NCBI RefSeq assembly: GCF_002949795.1
Contig: NZ_CP026692.1
Span: 2,539,501-2,603,500 of the forward strand
From: Nostoc sp. 'Lobaria pulmonaria (5183) cyanobiont'
GTDB taxonomy: Bacteria; Cyanobacteriota; Cyanobacteriia; Cyanobacteriales; Nostocaceae
Reading direction: 5' to 3'
Length of the DNA stretch: 64,000 nt
Position 1 is the stretch's first letter, and each line of letters starts with the position of its first letter. Both the position numbers and the translations under genes were made by a program. Shown piece after piece: positions 27,151 to 36,215 of this stretch. The notes beneath the pieces are model-generated. The model saw nothing but the letters and a program-made list of their open reading frames with translations, was not told where the DNA came from and did not search any database.

Positions 27151-27324
27151 TTTTCTTGGCAAGGCCGCTATCAAAATCTAGAATTACCCTGGTTGCGCTG
27201 GTGGGATAATCAGGGTAATTTGCTACAAACAGGATGGGAGCAATGTCTACGACGGGCTACGCCTACGCAACGCTTGGCTACTAAACTGAGAGAATTAAAT
27301 ATTAACCCTGACGAGTTAGTTTAA
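27151..27324 (+). pseudogene. C-terminal fragment of a Uma2-family gene
   Basis: An open frame of 58 codons without a start reads WQGRYQNLELPWLRWWDNQG, then NLLQTGWEQ, and ends LATKLRELNINPDELV before TAA. This is the typical tail of long Uma2 (DUF820) proteins. The coiled middle has been replaced by CLRRATPTQR, encoded by the GGGCTACGCCTACGC interspersed repeat. The N-terminal nuclease part is missing; hisA ends 3 bp earlier. It is a relic, not a gene. Confidence 0.7.
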
Positions 27325-27659
27325 TGATTTTGGCAACTACCTTTAGATAGATAAGGTAAACACTACGCGGTTTCTCATTAGAAATTCCTTGCTAGTGGTG
27401 AAAAAAGCTACGTTTCATATTGAATTTATTTTGTCAAGGTGTAATCCCTTGTATGGTCTGATAAATCAGCAAGGCTTTCTTTGGACTGAATTTATATTCA
27501 TGCTTTCAGTAGATGCAGTTATGACTTTACAAATGCGATTATATATATGTTTTCAAACAATAAATAGTTGCTGTTGTTCAGATAAAAGAATCAGATTTTA
27601 TGCGACTCCAGGAACTTTGGTTTTTAGCCAATTGTTTGATGTTTTGAGAAGGTAACACA
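27325..27659. other. Intergenic region without a supported gene
   Basis: The 335-bp stretch has an open frame of 88 codons (27389-27655) with unlikely composition and no homology signal I recognise. It should contain the promoter of the glycine-rich secreted protein. AGAAGG just before 27660 is that gene's ribosome site. Confidence 0.45.
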
Positions 27660-28064
27660 ATGAATAATATCCTAAAGCGCACACTTCTACCCAGCCTCAT
27701 GGCTGCCAGTTTAGCTGGTGTCACCTTAGTTCCTGCAAAACCCGCTGCTGCTGATGACCAAGTACTAAGAGATGCAGGTATTGGGGCTGTTACCAATGTG
27801 GTAACAGGAGCAGTTAGGGGACGTCATAATGTATTAAAAAATGCTGTTAGGGGTGGTGTAACTGGTGCAGCTGTCAATGGTGCAAATGGTCTGAGAAACA
27901 CTCGCAATCGCCATCACCGAAACGCTGCTCAGGATGTCGGAGTCGGTGCAGGCACTAGCGCAGTAACTGGCGTAATTACTGGCGATGGCAAAGATACCCT
28001 TGGCAATGCTGTTGATGGTGCGGCTGTAGGTGGAGCAATCCATCTATTAACCAATCACAAATAA
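27660..28064 (+). CDS. Small secreted glycine-rich (glycine-zipper) protein
   Basis: The 134-residue protein has a clean signal peptide (LLPSLMAASLAGVTLVPAKPAAA, given as LLPSLMAASLAG then VTLVPAKPAAA) with cleavage near AAA-DD. The mature part has three repeats of an AGIGAVTNVVTGAV-like motif with G/A every few residues, the pattern of glycine-zipper domains that insert in or associate with membranes. Between them are basic, His/Asn-rich loops (RNTRNRHHRN). A good ribosome-binding site AGAAGG precedes the ATG and a strong terminator follows. Relatives are annotated as hypothetical; role unknown, probably in the outer envelope. Confidence 0.75.
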   Translation: MNNILKRTLLPSLMAASLAGVTLVPAKPAAADDQVLRDAGIGAVTNVVTGAVRGRHNVLKNAVRGGVTGAAVNGANGLRNTRNRHHRNAAQDVGVGAGTSAVTGVITGDGKDTLGNAVDGAAVGGAIHLLTNHK

Positions 28065-28143
28065 TTCGTAAATTCATCAGCTGAAATACTTTACCAACGG
28101 TTAACGCACTTATCCCTCCCTAATTCCTCTCCTTCCTAAAAGC

Positions 28144-28180
28144 AGCAACCTCCTTTCCCTATTAGGGAGGGGAGGTTGCT
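28144..28180. terminator. Hairpin terminator after the glycine-rich protein
   Basis: AGCAACCTCC and GGAGGTTGCT form a 10-bp stem extended inward by CCCTA/TAGGG. It lies 80 bp after the stop and before the convergent small membrane protein gene. Confidence 0.75.
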
Positions 28181-28245
28181 GGCTTATATTTATTTGAGAT
28201 ATATGCCACCGTCAGATCGGATGACGTTAGGTTTAATAGTAATCC

Positions 28246-28446
28246 CTAGCCCTTTAACGCCTTTCTAAAGTTTCGACGATAAGATTGATTTGTAATAAAC
28301 AAAGCTGGCCATAGCAAAGATAAACCAATCCGATTGGTGAAACTTGGATTAAAATTAGTCCGTCCAAACCCATTCCAAAACTTCCAAGCCCCGCCTCCGT
28401 AAACCACTATCAAGCCAATAAAAATTAAGGTACCCATTCCTATCAA
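28246..28446 (-). CDS. Conserved small membrane protein
   Basis: The 66-residue protein begins MGTLIFIGLIVVYGGGAWKF, one membrane segment, followed by a basic tail ending RRNFRKALKG. ATGs at 28446 and 28437 are both possible. I recall similar small proteins in other cyanobacteria but no assigned role. It stands alone. Confidence 0.55.
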   Translation of the reverse strand: MIGMGTLIFIGLIVVYGGGAWKFWNGFGRTNFNPSFTNRIGLSLLWPALFITNQSYRRNFRKALKG

Positions 28447-28845
28447 CTCCGTTAGTAACTGACAGAATTTAAGTTAAGTTTTACACACGAGGTAATCACC
28501 TCATCAGCGACACCGAGAAGGTATGACAAAACTCCCCAGTTTTTGATATCTAAGTAAGTTAAACACACATCTCTTATTCCAGTGTAGAATAGCCTCATGG
28601 ATTGCAGCCAGTTTGAGCCTCATGGATTGCATTTTCTTGCCTAAACACTAGAAGTGTTGGTGTAAATGCACAAAGCCACAGTTGTTACTGAAAGCTTGCT
28701 GGAGTTTAAAAAGCGAGAAATTAAGCTTAGACAAGACCAAAACCTCATCTGAAATTTAGAGGTTTTTGATTAATTCCTCGCAAAAACTCATATAAACACC
28801 TTTGACTTTAAATGTTGCTACAAATGGGCGACAGAGACATTTATT
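28447..28845. other. Intergenic region with a short direct repeat
   Basis: This 399-bp region has no supported gene. GCCTCATGGATTGCA occurs twice, about 23 bp apart, near 28590-28630. The region is downstream of the DUF3318 gene and upstream of the small membrane gene. Confidence 0.45.
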
Positions 28846-29451
28846 CTACTTATCATAACTTTCTGGTACACCTACTGGTGATAAACCTGCGATCGCTCGT
28901 AAGTTTTGGCAACGAATCAACTCAGTAAAATTGAAACTGGAACGCCCTTCAATTTTGGCTACCGCTTCAATTACAGATAACAGATGCTGTGCTGCTTCAG
29001 CTTCTGAATAACCGCGCCGTTGTGCGATCTTAATTGCGGCGGCATCGGCATTTAACTCTGACTCTTGAGATTTATTAGTACGCCAGATCCTCCAAGCAGC
29101 GATCGCACTTAATCCCCCAGCTACGGCTACACCCACCACATCTGATTGTGCTGCTTCCAAGAATCCGCCTAACAGCCCAGCTAACACCACACCTTGATAA
29201 ATGTCGGGTTTAAACCACTTCACCCCCGTCAACCAGCTAACCATCTGCAACAGCAGCAAGTCTCGTTGCGGCTTTGGCAAGCGACGCCACAAATCAAAAT
29301 TAATATATATCGGTCGCGCCTGATTCCAGGGTTGGGGAAAGGAAGCATCAATCACTTTTGCTTGCTCTGGCTTACTAACGATTTTTGTCGTCATCCGACC
29401 CGAAGCAGGCATCACATCTAACAAACGGCGAATTTCAACATTTGGCTCCAT
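28846..29451 (-). CDS. Second DUF3318-family membrane protein
   Basis: The 201-residue protein begins MEPNVEIRRLLDVMPASGRM and shows the same order of parts as the protein at 5737-6381. These are an N-terminal EIRRLL helix, a beta-type region, WRRLPKPQRDLLLLQMVSWL, two hydrophobic segments near 105-140 (VVLAGLLGGFLEAAQ, VVGVAVAGGLSAIAAWRIW), and then an ELNADAAAI segment with GYSEAEAAQHLL. In this copy the C-terminal part is longer and less basic. The two are probably paralogs. Function unknown; membrane location is likely. Confidence 0.72.
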   Translation of the reverse strand: MEPNVEIRRLLDVMPASGRMTTKIVSKPEQAKVIDASFPQPWNQARPIYINFDLWRRLPKPQRDLLLLQMVSWLTGVKWFKPDIYQGVVLAGLLGGFLEAAQSDVVGVAVAGGLSAIAAWRIWRTNKSQESELNADAAAIKIAQRRGYSEAEAAQHLLSVIEAVAKIEGRSSFNFTELIRCQNLRAIAGLSPVGVPESYDK

Positions 29452-29683
29452 AAATTTAATTATTAGCCATAATGTGCATAGGAACTAGGTGTGTAAAAAA
29501 TAAAGTTTTCATGTTAACCTTTGATTTATGAGATGCTTTGGCAGTCTTGAATAAATTCAGATCCAGCCATAAAAATATTGATGAAGCAGTTTGATAGTGT
29601 GGCGGGATTTTATAGTATTCGTTTGCCGCCAAATTCAAAACCTCAAAGTTTTGGCTTGTCATTAAGACTATATTTGTAACTAC

Positions 29684-29944
29684 ATGGACGCTTTTGCTAC
29701 CCTCCCACCTGAATGGACAAATAAGGCAATACATGCATACAATTTTTGCTGTCCTAACTGCCACTCAAGTAGCCTAGAAGCTGAAAAAGTTTGGCTAAAT
29801 CGGCGATCGCCTGTACTTACAGAAGACCGTCGTCGCAAATGGCAAGAGTTCTACTACTGTCACTGTGGTTCTGTGTGGTGGGCTTGGAGTAGCGATCGCC
29901 CGCCAAAAGATATATCCAATCAGCCAGACTATAATCCTACATAG
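29684..29944 (+). CDS. Small zinc-ribbon-like protein
   Basis: The 86-residue protein has two Cys pairs, FCCPNCHSSS and YYCHCGSVWW, spaced 38 residues apart, which fits a zinc ribbon. The N-terminus is MDAFATLPPEW. Relatives are found in cyanobacteria without a known role; nucleic-acid or protein binding is a reasonable guess. A strong terminator follows 15 bp after the stop. Confidence 0.65.
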   Translation: MDAFATLPPEWTNKAIHAYNFCCPNCHSSSLEAEKVWLNRRSPVLTEDRRRKWQEFYYCHCGSVWWAWSSDRPPKDISNQPDYNPT

Positions 29945-29958
29945 CTAATTTTCTTCCT

Positions 29959-29992
29959 AAACAAAACCCCACCTAAAAGTGGGGTTTTGTTT
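29959..29992. terminator. Bidirectional terminator between zinc-ribbon and porin genes
   Basis: AAACAAAACCCCAC and GTGGGGTTTTGTTT make a 14-bp perfect stem with loop CTAAAA. A and T tracts on both sides let it stop both converging transcripts. Confidence 0.88.
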
Positions 29993-30016
29993 ATCTAATT
30001 CTGAGCTTTGCCAATT

Positions 30017-31690
30017 TTAGAAGGTGAAGGTAGTACGTAGAGTACCTACGTATTCAGTGTTGTTAGCGTCGTTGTGCTCTGGATTGAAAATTACCAACAA
30101 GCCAGGTGTTACCTGAATATTATCGGAAACCTTGTACTTGTAAAGACCCTCTAAGTGATAAGAAGTACTGTCGTCGAAGGTAGTATTGCCGGCGACATTT
30201 TTGATGCTACCACCAGTGACTCTGGGTGGTTGACCAAAGATCACACCTAAGACGTTGCCTTCTCCACCAAAGTCTTTCAAAGCAAGCGATCCAGCCCAGT
30301 ACCAAACATCTGCGTCTGTACCCGCATTAGCACCAGTAAGAGCATCAGCAGTTGTATAACCCCCCCAACCACTAATAGCCAAGGTAGAGCCTAGTTGGAA
30401 GGTAGCTTCTATACCGTAGTTATTGGATTCAGTGCGAGCACCAGCCCCAAAGGGATTATTGGCAAAAGCGCTACCTGTTCCTTGGAAGAGAGTGTTAGCT
30501 GCATTACCAGCGAAGTAACTACGGGCGTAGGTGAGACCAATATTGAAGGCTTTGCTGGGTTTGAAAGTTAATTGACCGAAGATGGTGTTATCACCATCGA
30601 ACAGCCCATTATTAAGACCGGGATTATTAGCACCAAAGATATTACCAGCACCACTTGAAGGTGCTAAATAAGCACCAGTCAAACTGATAGCTTTGTTAGG
30701 ATTTAAAGTAACAGTCAAAGCAGCAGAATTTTGACCTTGACGGTAAATGGGGCTAAAACGTCCATAGCGAGAGAGCGCACCTCTAGCAGAGCTTGCAAAA
30801 TCAGGGTTAAAGGGGTTTACGTTTTCCCATAATTCACCACCAGCAGCGTCAACTTTGACACGCACCGCGTCAGAAAAGTTGAAAGCGTAGTTGATTTTAT
30901 CAATTGCAACCGAGTTGCCGTTATCTCCATCAAAAGACAAGCGGCTCATGTTAGTACCAGTACCAGTAGCGGTTGCAGCACTACCAACATTAGAAATGGT
31001 ATTGTTAGCAGTCAAGCGGATTTGCAACTGGTCTGTACCAGTGAAATTGCTCAACAAGTTCAAACGAACGCGATCGCTAAAAGTGGTATTAGAATTCAAG
31101 TCTTGAGTAGGAGCACCACCAGGAACTGCTCTAGTGTCACCAAAAACATCAGACACGGCGAAAATTGCTTCTCCAACCAACTTGGTGGTAGTGGAAAACT
31201 GATTAGCTTCCAACTCAGAAGTGCGGGCTTCCAGTCCATCAACACGACCACGCAGAGTTGCTAGTTCAGCAGAATATTCTTCTTGTAAGCGTTGTAAAGT
31301 AGCTAAATCTTGTTTGCTGACCAAATCGGCAGTAGCTGTAGCAATCAGTTCGTTAACCCGATCTAAACAGGCATTCAAACCTGCGGCAAATTCATAACGG
31401 GTTAAAGCACGGTTCCCACGATAGGTACTGTTAGGATAACCTGCAATACAGCCGTAGCGCTCAACTAGAGATTGTAAAGCTTGGAACGCCCAATCTGTAG
31501 GCTGCACATCCGAAAACTGAGAAACTGATGTTACCTGACTCATGTCGTTAGACTCTTGAGTTTCAGATAACTGGCCAACATTTGTTACCTGTTCGTTGAC
31601 TTCAGCAGCTAAGGCACTATTAGCAACGAAAAATGTAGCAGCTAATACAATCGGACTAACCTTAAAAAGATTCCAGAATCGTTTTGTCAT
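30017..31690 (-). CDS. SLH-domain iron-uptake porin (OprB-type)
   Basis: The product from ATG 31690 is 557 residues (an upstream alternative adds 29 without a signal-like start). It has a signal peptide (VSPIVLAATFFVANSALA), one SLH domain (FSDVQPTDWAFQALQSLVER, CIAGYPN, RALTRYEFAAGLNACLDRV), a short coiled coil (LQRLQEEYSAELATLRGRVD) and an OprB-like beta barrel ending in TLRTTFTF with C-terminal Phe. It sits in the outer membrane, with the SLH domain tethering it to peptidoglycan; family members carry inorganic ions including iron. A Crp/Fnr regulator gene lies 131 bp upstream on the same strand. CsaB in this window may make the pyruvylated anchor. Confidence 0.9.
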   Translation of the reverse strand: MTKRFWNLFKVSPIVLAATFFVANSALAAEVNEQVTNVGQLSETQESNDMSQVTSVSQFSDVQPTDWAFQALQSLVERYGCIAGYPNSTYRGNRALTRYEFAAGLNACLDRVNELIATATADLVSKQDLATLQRLQEEYSAELATLRGRVDGLEARTSELEANQFSTTTKLVGEAIFAVSDVFGDTRAVPGGAPTQDLNSNTTFSDRVRLNLLSNFTGTDQLQIRLTANNTISNVGSAATATGTGTNMSRLSFDGDNGNSVAIDKINYAFNFSDAVRVKVDAAGGELWENVNPFNPDFASSARGALSRYGRFSPIYRQGQNSAALTVTLNPNKAISLTGAYLAPSSGAGNIFGANNPGLNNGLFDGDNTIFGQLTFKPSKAFNIGLTYARSYFAGNAANTLFQGTGSAFANNPFGAGARTESNNYGIEATFQLGSTLAISGWGGYTTADALTGANAGTDADVWYWAGSLALKDFGGEGNVLGVIFGQPPRVTGGSIKNVAGNTTFDDSTSYHLEGLYKYKVSDNIQVTPGLLVIFNPEHNDANNTEYVGTLRTTFTF

Positions 31691-31821
31691 GTTTTTACTC
31701 TCACTCACACCTACAATAATCAATCCATGAGAAAATGCTTTAAGCACTTCTGTTTCGTGGATTTCACACACAATCACAGCGACGATTATACCTTTATCCT
31801 GTGATTATTACAAGCAATTAG

Positions 31822-32451
31822 TTAGCATACTGCTGAACTATAATTTTTAATTAATTTATTTGGTAAGCGCAAAATAATGCGGCGTTTGTGACGTAAAACT
31901 GTTCCTTCTTCCTCTAACTGCTGTAAGAGTCGGGTAACTGTTACTCGCGTAGTATTTAAGACTTCAGCAATATCTTGATGGGTAACATTTAAATCAATTA
32001 GCTTGCCCTTATCTACGTCACGTCCAAATTTTTTACTTAACCAGACTAAAAACTGCCATAAGCGTAGCGAAATTGGTTTTCGATGCACAATGCTTAGTAG
32101 ATCCTCTGTTTGTTGAATATGAGACAACAAAGCATTAATATCCTGATGCCACAAATGAGGTGGCACAATGCTTACTTCCACACCCGTGAGACATTCAATC
32201 TGGTAGGGCTTGACTCTGGATAAAGGATAGCCAATCAGATCCCCTAGTCCCCAATAACCGAGAGTGATGAATGTTCCATCTTCACTCCACGTTAAGGTAC
32301 GAACTGCACCGTTTTCAATACGCCAAAGCACATCATTGTGAGGTGGAATTACTTCCCGACGGGTAAATATCTGCTGGGGTAATTGTCTGCTGAAAGCAGA
32401 GCTATTTGACAAGGCAGAAGAGTTTGAAGTAGAACTTGTGGAATACATCAT
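31822..32451 (-). CDS. Crp/Fnr-family transcriptional regulator
   Basis: The 209-residue protein has a shortened cupin domain (about 30-120, with LWRIENGAVRTLTWSEDG and FITLGYWGLGDLIGYP). A C-terminal winged helix follows (about 140-205), with LNVTHQDIAEVLNTTRVTVT as the recognition helix pair. It lacks the Arg-Ser phosphate-binding cassette for cAMP, as do NtcA-like regulators in cyanobacteria. The N-terminus is Ser-rich and unlikely to be structured; ATG 32448 is also possible. It is just upstream of the iron-uptake porin gene, which it might regulate. Confidence 0.85.
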   Translation of the reverse strand: MMYSTSSTSNSSALSNSSAFSRQLPQQIFTRREVIPPHNDVLWRIENGAVRTLTWSEDGTFITLGYWGLGDLIGYPLSRVKPYQIECLTGVEVSIVPPHLWHQDINALLSHIQQTEDLLSIVHRKPISLRLWQFLVWLSKKFGRDVDKGKLIDLNVTHQDIAEVLNTTRVTVTRLLQQLEEEGTVLRHKRRIILRLPNKLIKNYSSAVC

Positions 32452-32816
32452 TAACTGTAACTACATAATTATCAGGGAATCTTGCTATTTAAATGATTAA
32501 GAAACTCTAATAACTTGTATCAAAATTTACTTGTACATCGGAAAGTCTATTCTTCTCAATCAAAGCTAGGGACTTTAAAATCTTCTGATGGCAACAACTT
32601 TTGCTTAAGGTATCTATCAGTGACATAGAGCCAAAATTTTTAGTTATTTATTCGTTACTTTAATTGTGTAAGTTTAAGAATAGGTAAGCTTTTAGTAAAA
32701 TATTTAGTTAACTTATTTTTAATTATTTAGTATTTTCTGAAGACCAAGTAAGATGGAGGCGCAAATAATTATGAAGATAGTAGGGTGGAATGGCGCTTAC
32801 TAAATCGCTAGATTTA
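32452..32816. other. Intergenic region without a recognised gene
   Basis: This 365-bp AT-rich region should contain the promoter of the Crp/Fnr gene. No convincing open frame or RNA gene is visible. Confidence 0.45.
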
Positions 32817-32862
32817 GATCCCCGACTTCTTGCAGACACCCGGAGGGTAGAAGTCGGGGATC
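32817..32862. repeat. Inverted repeat (GATCCCCGACTTCT / AGAAGTCGGGGATC)
   Basis: A perfect 14-bp stem surrounds an 18-base loop, 16 bp after the phoU stop. It looks like a dispersed Nostoc palindrome and could terminate the sphR-sphS-phoU transcript. Confidence 0.7.
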
Positions 32863-32877
32863 TGGGCGGCATATCAA

Positions 32878-33546
32878 TTAGGAGCGTTGACCGGTGACAA
32901 TATATGCTACTCTTTGACCGATATTCGTAGCATGATCTGCCATGCGTTCTAGACAACGAATTGCCAGTGCCAGCAGTATAATTGGCTCGACTACGCCAGG
33001 CACATCCCGTTGTTGGGCTAAAGTCTGATAAACGCGATCGTAGGCATCGTCTACAGTATCATCCAGATGCTTTAAACGGCGTCCACCAGCTTCATCAAAA
33101 TCCCCCAAAGCCTTTAAGCTAGTTGCTAGCATTGCCTGCGCGTGAAGGGACATAGCTTCAATGTCGGGCATTGATGTATGAGGCGCGTAAGGAAAAATTT
33201 TAATCGCAATCTCAGCTAAATCCTCAGCATAATCGCCAATGCGCTCTAAGTCTCGCACCAGCTGCATAAAGGCACTTAAGCAGCGCAAATCTGGAGCCGT
33301 AGGCGCTTGTAGCGTCATAATCGCCGTACAGTCTGATTCGATTTGTCTATAAAAGCGATCGATCTTTTTATCTAATCGGGGGAGTTCCTCAGCTGCTGTT
33401 AAGTTACGAGCAAATAACGCTTGGTGGCTGAGGCGAAATGATTGTTCTACCAAGGCACCCATGCGTAATACATCCCGTTCTAAGCGCCTAATAGCGCGTG
33501 CGAGTTGTGGTCTTTGCGGATTGGGAGTATAATCGACAGCTTTCAC
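32878..33546 (-). CDS. phoU: PhoU, phosphate-signalling modulator
   Basis: The 222-residue all-helical protein has two PhoU repeats: RLERDVLRMGALVEQSF with LDKKIDRFYRQIE, and the D-x-E-R-I-G-DYAED metal-binding pattern (LVRDLERIGDYAEDLAEIA), repeated as IRCLERMADHATNIGQRV. PhoU links the Pst transporter with the SphS kinase and keeps the Pho response off when phosphate is abundant. It is the last gene of the sphR-sphS-phoU operon, 28 bp after sphS. Confidence 0.92.
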   Translation of the reverse strand: MKAVDYTPNPQRPQLARAIRRLERDVLRMGALVEQSFRLSHQALFARNLTAAEELPRLDKKIDRFYRQIESDCTAIMTLQAPTAPDLRCLSAFMQLVRDLERIGDYAEDLAEIAIKIFPYAPHTSMPDIEAMSLHAQAMLATSLKALGDFDEAGGRRLKHLDDTVDDAYDRVYQTLAQQRDVPGVVEPIILLALAIRCLERMADHATNIGQRVAYIVTGQRS

Positions 33547-33574
33547 ACTTGTTGTCTCAAAGGTGAAGATATTA

Positions 33575-34894
33575 CTAACTATAGTCTTGGCTTAGGGAGT
33601 TTGCCATAACTTCAGGAAATTGGAGTTGCATCCACGCACCCCCAGTTTCTGGATGGTTCATCGCTTTGATTGAACCACCGTGAGCGATCAGAATTTGCTC
33701 AACGATCGCTAATCCTAATCCATTGCCAACGATCGCCCCTATGGAGTTACTATCTTGGGGGGAATGAGTTCGCGCTTTATCTCCTCGATAAAATCGCTCA
33801 AAAACGTGAGGTAAATCTGCCTCCGAAAACCCGACTCCAGAATCAATAAGACTTATTTCCAAGATTGGGGAAGCAGCATCATTATCCTTTGTTGATAAGA
33901 TTTTCGCTTCAACGTAAATGCTTGTACTAGAAGGACTGTACTTAATGCTATTGTCTAGCAAGTTGAGAAAAACCTGGTAAATCCTGGCTCTATCTGCCTT
34001 AATCCACAGATTTTCTGGGCCAGAATAAGAAAAAGACAGATGTTGACGCACTGCTAAGGGTTCTAGTGTTTCCCAAACAGATGCAATGAGCGATCGCAAT
34101 TCTACAGCTTTAGCTTGCAATTGCATATTTGGGTTTGCTTCCATTTGGGTGAGGTCTAACCAGCTTTGCACCAAGTTAATCAGCCGATCAACTTCTTGCA
34201 TTAAGCGGTTAACCCAGCGATTTAAAGGCGGTTCTAAACGGTTTTGTAAAGTTTCTACAACTAAGCGAATCGAAGTTAGCGGTGTTCTGAGTTCGTGTGC
34301 TAGGTCGGAAAAAGAGCGATCGCGTGCTTGATTTATATCTAATAGGGGTTGACGATTTTCTAAAAAGACTCCCACTTGTCCATTGGGTAAAGGCAAGCTA
34401 GAAGCCCGCAAAGCCAGAGATTTGATTGTTGCCATCTCTGCTGCATCATCACAAGATGGATGAAATATCCATTCTCCTGTTTGTGGTTTTTGCGAATCGC
34501 GAGTTTGCTCAATTAAATGGTCAAGTTCGTAAGACCTTACCAACTCCAATAACAAGCGCACTTGTTCTGGTTGCCACCTTTGCAGATACAAAATTTCCTG
34601 CGCCTGTCGATTGCACCACAGCAGTTGATTTTCCTCATCTACCTGCAAATATCCCACAGGTGCAAAATCTAGCAGGTCTTGGTAAGTTTGCAACGACTGC
34701 TGCAAATCTTGCCGTTGCTGTTTCACCATTGCTATTTCCTGCCGCAACCCAGGAATCATCAGCAGTCCCATCTTGTAAGAATGCGAGGTTAACGGTCGGA
34801 GTAAGCGCCCCAGGTAACGGTTAAGTTGAACCTGTTGCCAAACCCAAAACCCAATGCCTACCGCTAAACCCAGAAAAAATCCCAATAAAAGCAT
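33575..34894 (-). CDS. sphS: Phosphate-sensing histidine kinase
   Basis: The 439-residue protein begins with a membrane helix (LLLGFFLGLAVGIGFWVW) and then a PAS domain (about 75-125, LLDFAPVGYLQVDEENQLLW). The dimerisation helix has the phosphoacceptor His in FSDLAHELRTPLTSIR, and the ATPase has the N, G1 and G2 boxes (VFLNLLDNSIKYSP, LIDSGVGFSEADL, GNGLGLAIVEQIL). This matches cyanobacterial SphS/PhoR, which responds to low phosphate and phosphorylates SphR. It lies between sphR (53-bp gap) and phoU. Confidence 0.92.
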   Translation of the reverse strand: MLLLGFFLGLAVGIGFWVWQQVQLNRYLGRLLRPLTSHSYKMGLLMIPGLRQEIAMVKQQRQDLQQSLQTYQDLLDFAPVGYLQVDEENQLLWCNRQAQEILYLQRWQPEQVRLLLELVRSYELDHLIEQTRDSQKPQTGEWIFHPSCDDAAEMATIKSLALRASSLPLPNGQVGVFLENRQPLLDINQARDRSFSDLAHELRTPLTSIRLVVETLQNRLEPPLNRWVNRLMQEVDRLINLVQSWLDLTQMEANPNMQLQAKAVELRSLIASVWETLEPLAVRQHLSFSYSGPENLWIKADRARIYQVFLNLLDNSIKYSPSSTSIYVEAKILSTKDNDAASPILEISLIDSGVGFSEADLPHVFERFYRGDKARTHSPQDSNSIGAIVGNGLGLAIVEQILIAHGGSIKAMNHPETGGAWMQLQFPEVMANSLSQDYS

Positions 34895-34947
34895 TTGAGT
34901 TGTTAGTTTCTTGGTGACTACTAAAAACTAACAACTATCCCAACTAA

Positions 34948-35700
34948 TTATCCAAACCTATAGCCAAAACCTCTTACAGTCACAATATATTCGGGATGAC
35001 TGGGGTCTTGCTCTAATTTTTCGCGCAACCACCGAATGTGAACGTCTACGGTTTTACTATCGCCGACAAAATCCGGCCCCCAAACCTGATCGAGCAATTG
35101 TTCCCGTGACCATACCCGGCGAGCGTAACTCATAAACAGTTCCAGCAAGCGGAACTCTTTAGGAGAAAGACTCACTTCTTGACCGCGAACCAGCACGCGA
35201 CATTCTTGAGGATTCAAGGTGACATCCTTAAATTTTAATACAGGTATTTGTGGTAAATTACTTAGGCGTTGGCGGCGGAGTAAAGCGCGACAACGAGCAA
35301 CTAACTCGCGCATACTAAAGGGTTTGGTCAGGTAGTCATCTGCACCCACCTCTAACCCCAAAACACGGTCAGTTTCACTACCCTTAGCACTGAGCATTAA
35401 AATAGGTACTGGGTTGCCTTGATGACGCAGCAAACGGCAAATATCTAGCCCATTGATTTGCGGCAGCATCAAATCAAGAATGACCAGATCGAAGGGAAGT
35501 TCCCCTGAATTGGTTTCAAAACTTTTGAGATACTCTATAGCAGACCGCCCATCGGGAGCTGTTATCACCCCATAACCTTCTTCTTCCAGAGCTACAGCTA
35601 GCATTTCCTGGATTAATTCTTCATCTTCTACTACTAGAATACGGCTGGTTTGTCCAATGTCCGTTCTGGCAGAGTATTTGGTCGATTCACTGGTATACAT
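34948..35700 (-). CDS. sphR: Phosphate-response regulator, OmpR/PhoB type
   Basis: The product from ATG 35700 is 250 residues (a GTG at 35709 would add three). The receiver domain has RILVVEDEELIQEM, the phosphoacceptor Asp in DLVILDLMLPQINGLDI and KPFSMREL. The C-terminal winged helix has VSLSPKEFRLLELFM, YVRRVWSREQL-like and VDVHIRWLREKLE, then YIVTVRGFGYRF. It activates genes for phosphate uptake and phosphatases. It is first in the operon, so autoregulation is likely, although I could not pick out a convincing Pho box. Confidence 0.93.
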   Translation of the reverse strand: MYTSESTKYSARTDIGQTSRILVVEDEELIQEMLAVALEEEGYGVITAPDGRSAIEYLKSFETNSGELPFDLVILDLMLPQINGLDICRLLRHQGNPVPILMLSAKGSETDRVLGLEVGADDYLTKPFSMRELVARCRALLRRQRLSNLPQIPVLKFKDVTLNPQECRVLVRGQEVSLSPKEFRLLELFMSYARRVWSREQLLDQVWGPDFVGDSKTVDVHIRWLREKLEQDPSHPEYIVTVRGFGYRFG

Positions 35701-36215
35701 TGATATCACAAAAGTCTAGGACTGTGCTTGTATCAATTAGGATGATTAAGTCTATTATCTCGCCTTACTGCAACCACACTTCTACTAGGGTTAATTCTTT
35801 TAGATTTTCTTTACAAAAAGTAACATACATCACAGCAGTCTCCTAAATCATAAATAACTGTGCCTACAAGCTTCTAAATAGTTTTTTTAATTAAGGACTT
35901 TAAATTTTCGATTCTGTCTTCACAAGATGGAAATACATTAGTGCATGAAGGATTATCTTGACAGAGGAGATTAGGTTAGGTATATTTATTTTAGTACAAA
36001 CGTACCACTAAACCCCAAAGGGAAAACTATACCTGAAAAACAGAAAGACATATATGTGGAAAATTCGTACCCACTAAGTGTGAGATGTCGAGCATTTCAG
36101 TATTTCCACGGCGTTAAAAATGTTGATTAAAAGGCTACTCTGATGTCTGCATAGGGTAGTCATTGGTATGGCTTGCTACCCAATAAATAATTTGCCTATT
36201 GAAGGGAGTTGGAAG
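35701..36215. other. Divergent intergenic region
   Basis: About 515 bp between sphR and the first coiled-coil gene. It should hold both promoters. No gene is supported, and no hairpin or Pho-box pair stands out. GAAGGGAG at 36201-36208 is the ribosome site for the coiled-coil gene. Confidence 0.45.

Noticed and set aside
27389..27655. 88-residue open frame
   Set aside because: Composition is Cys- and Phe-rich without domain structure and no ribosome-binding site is seen.
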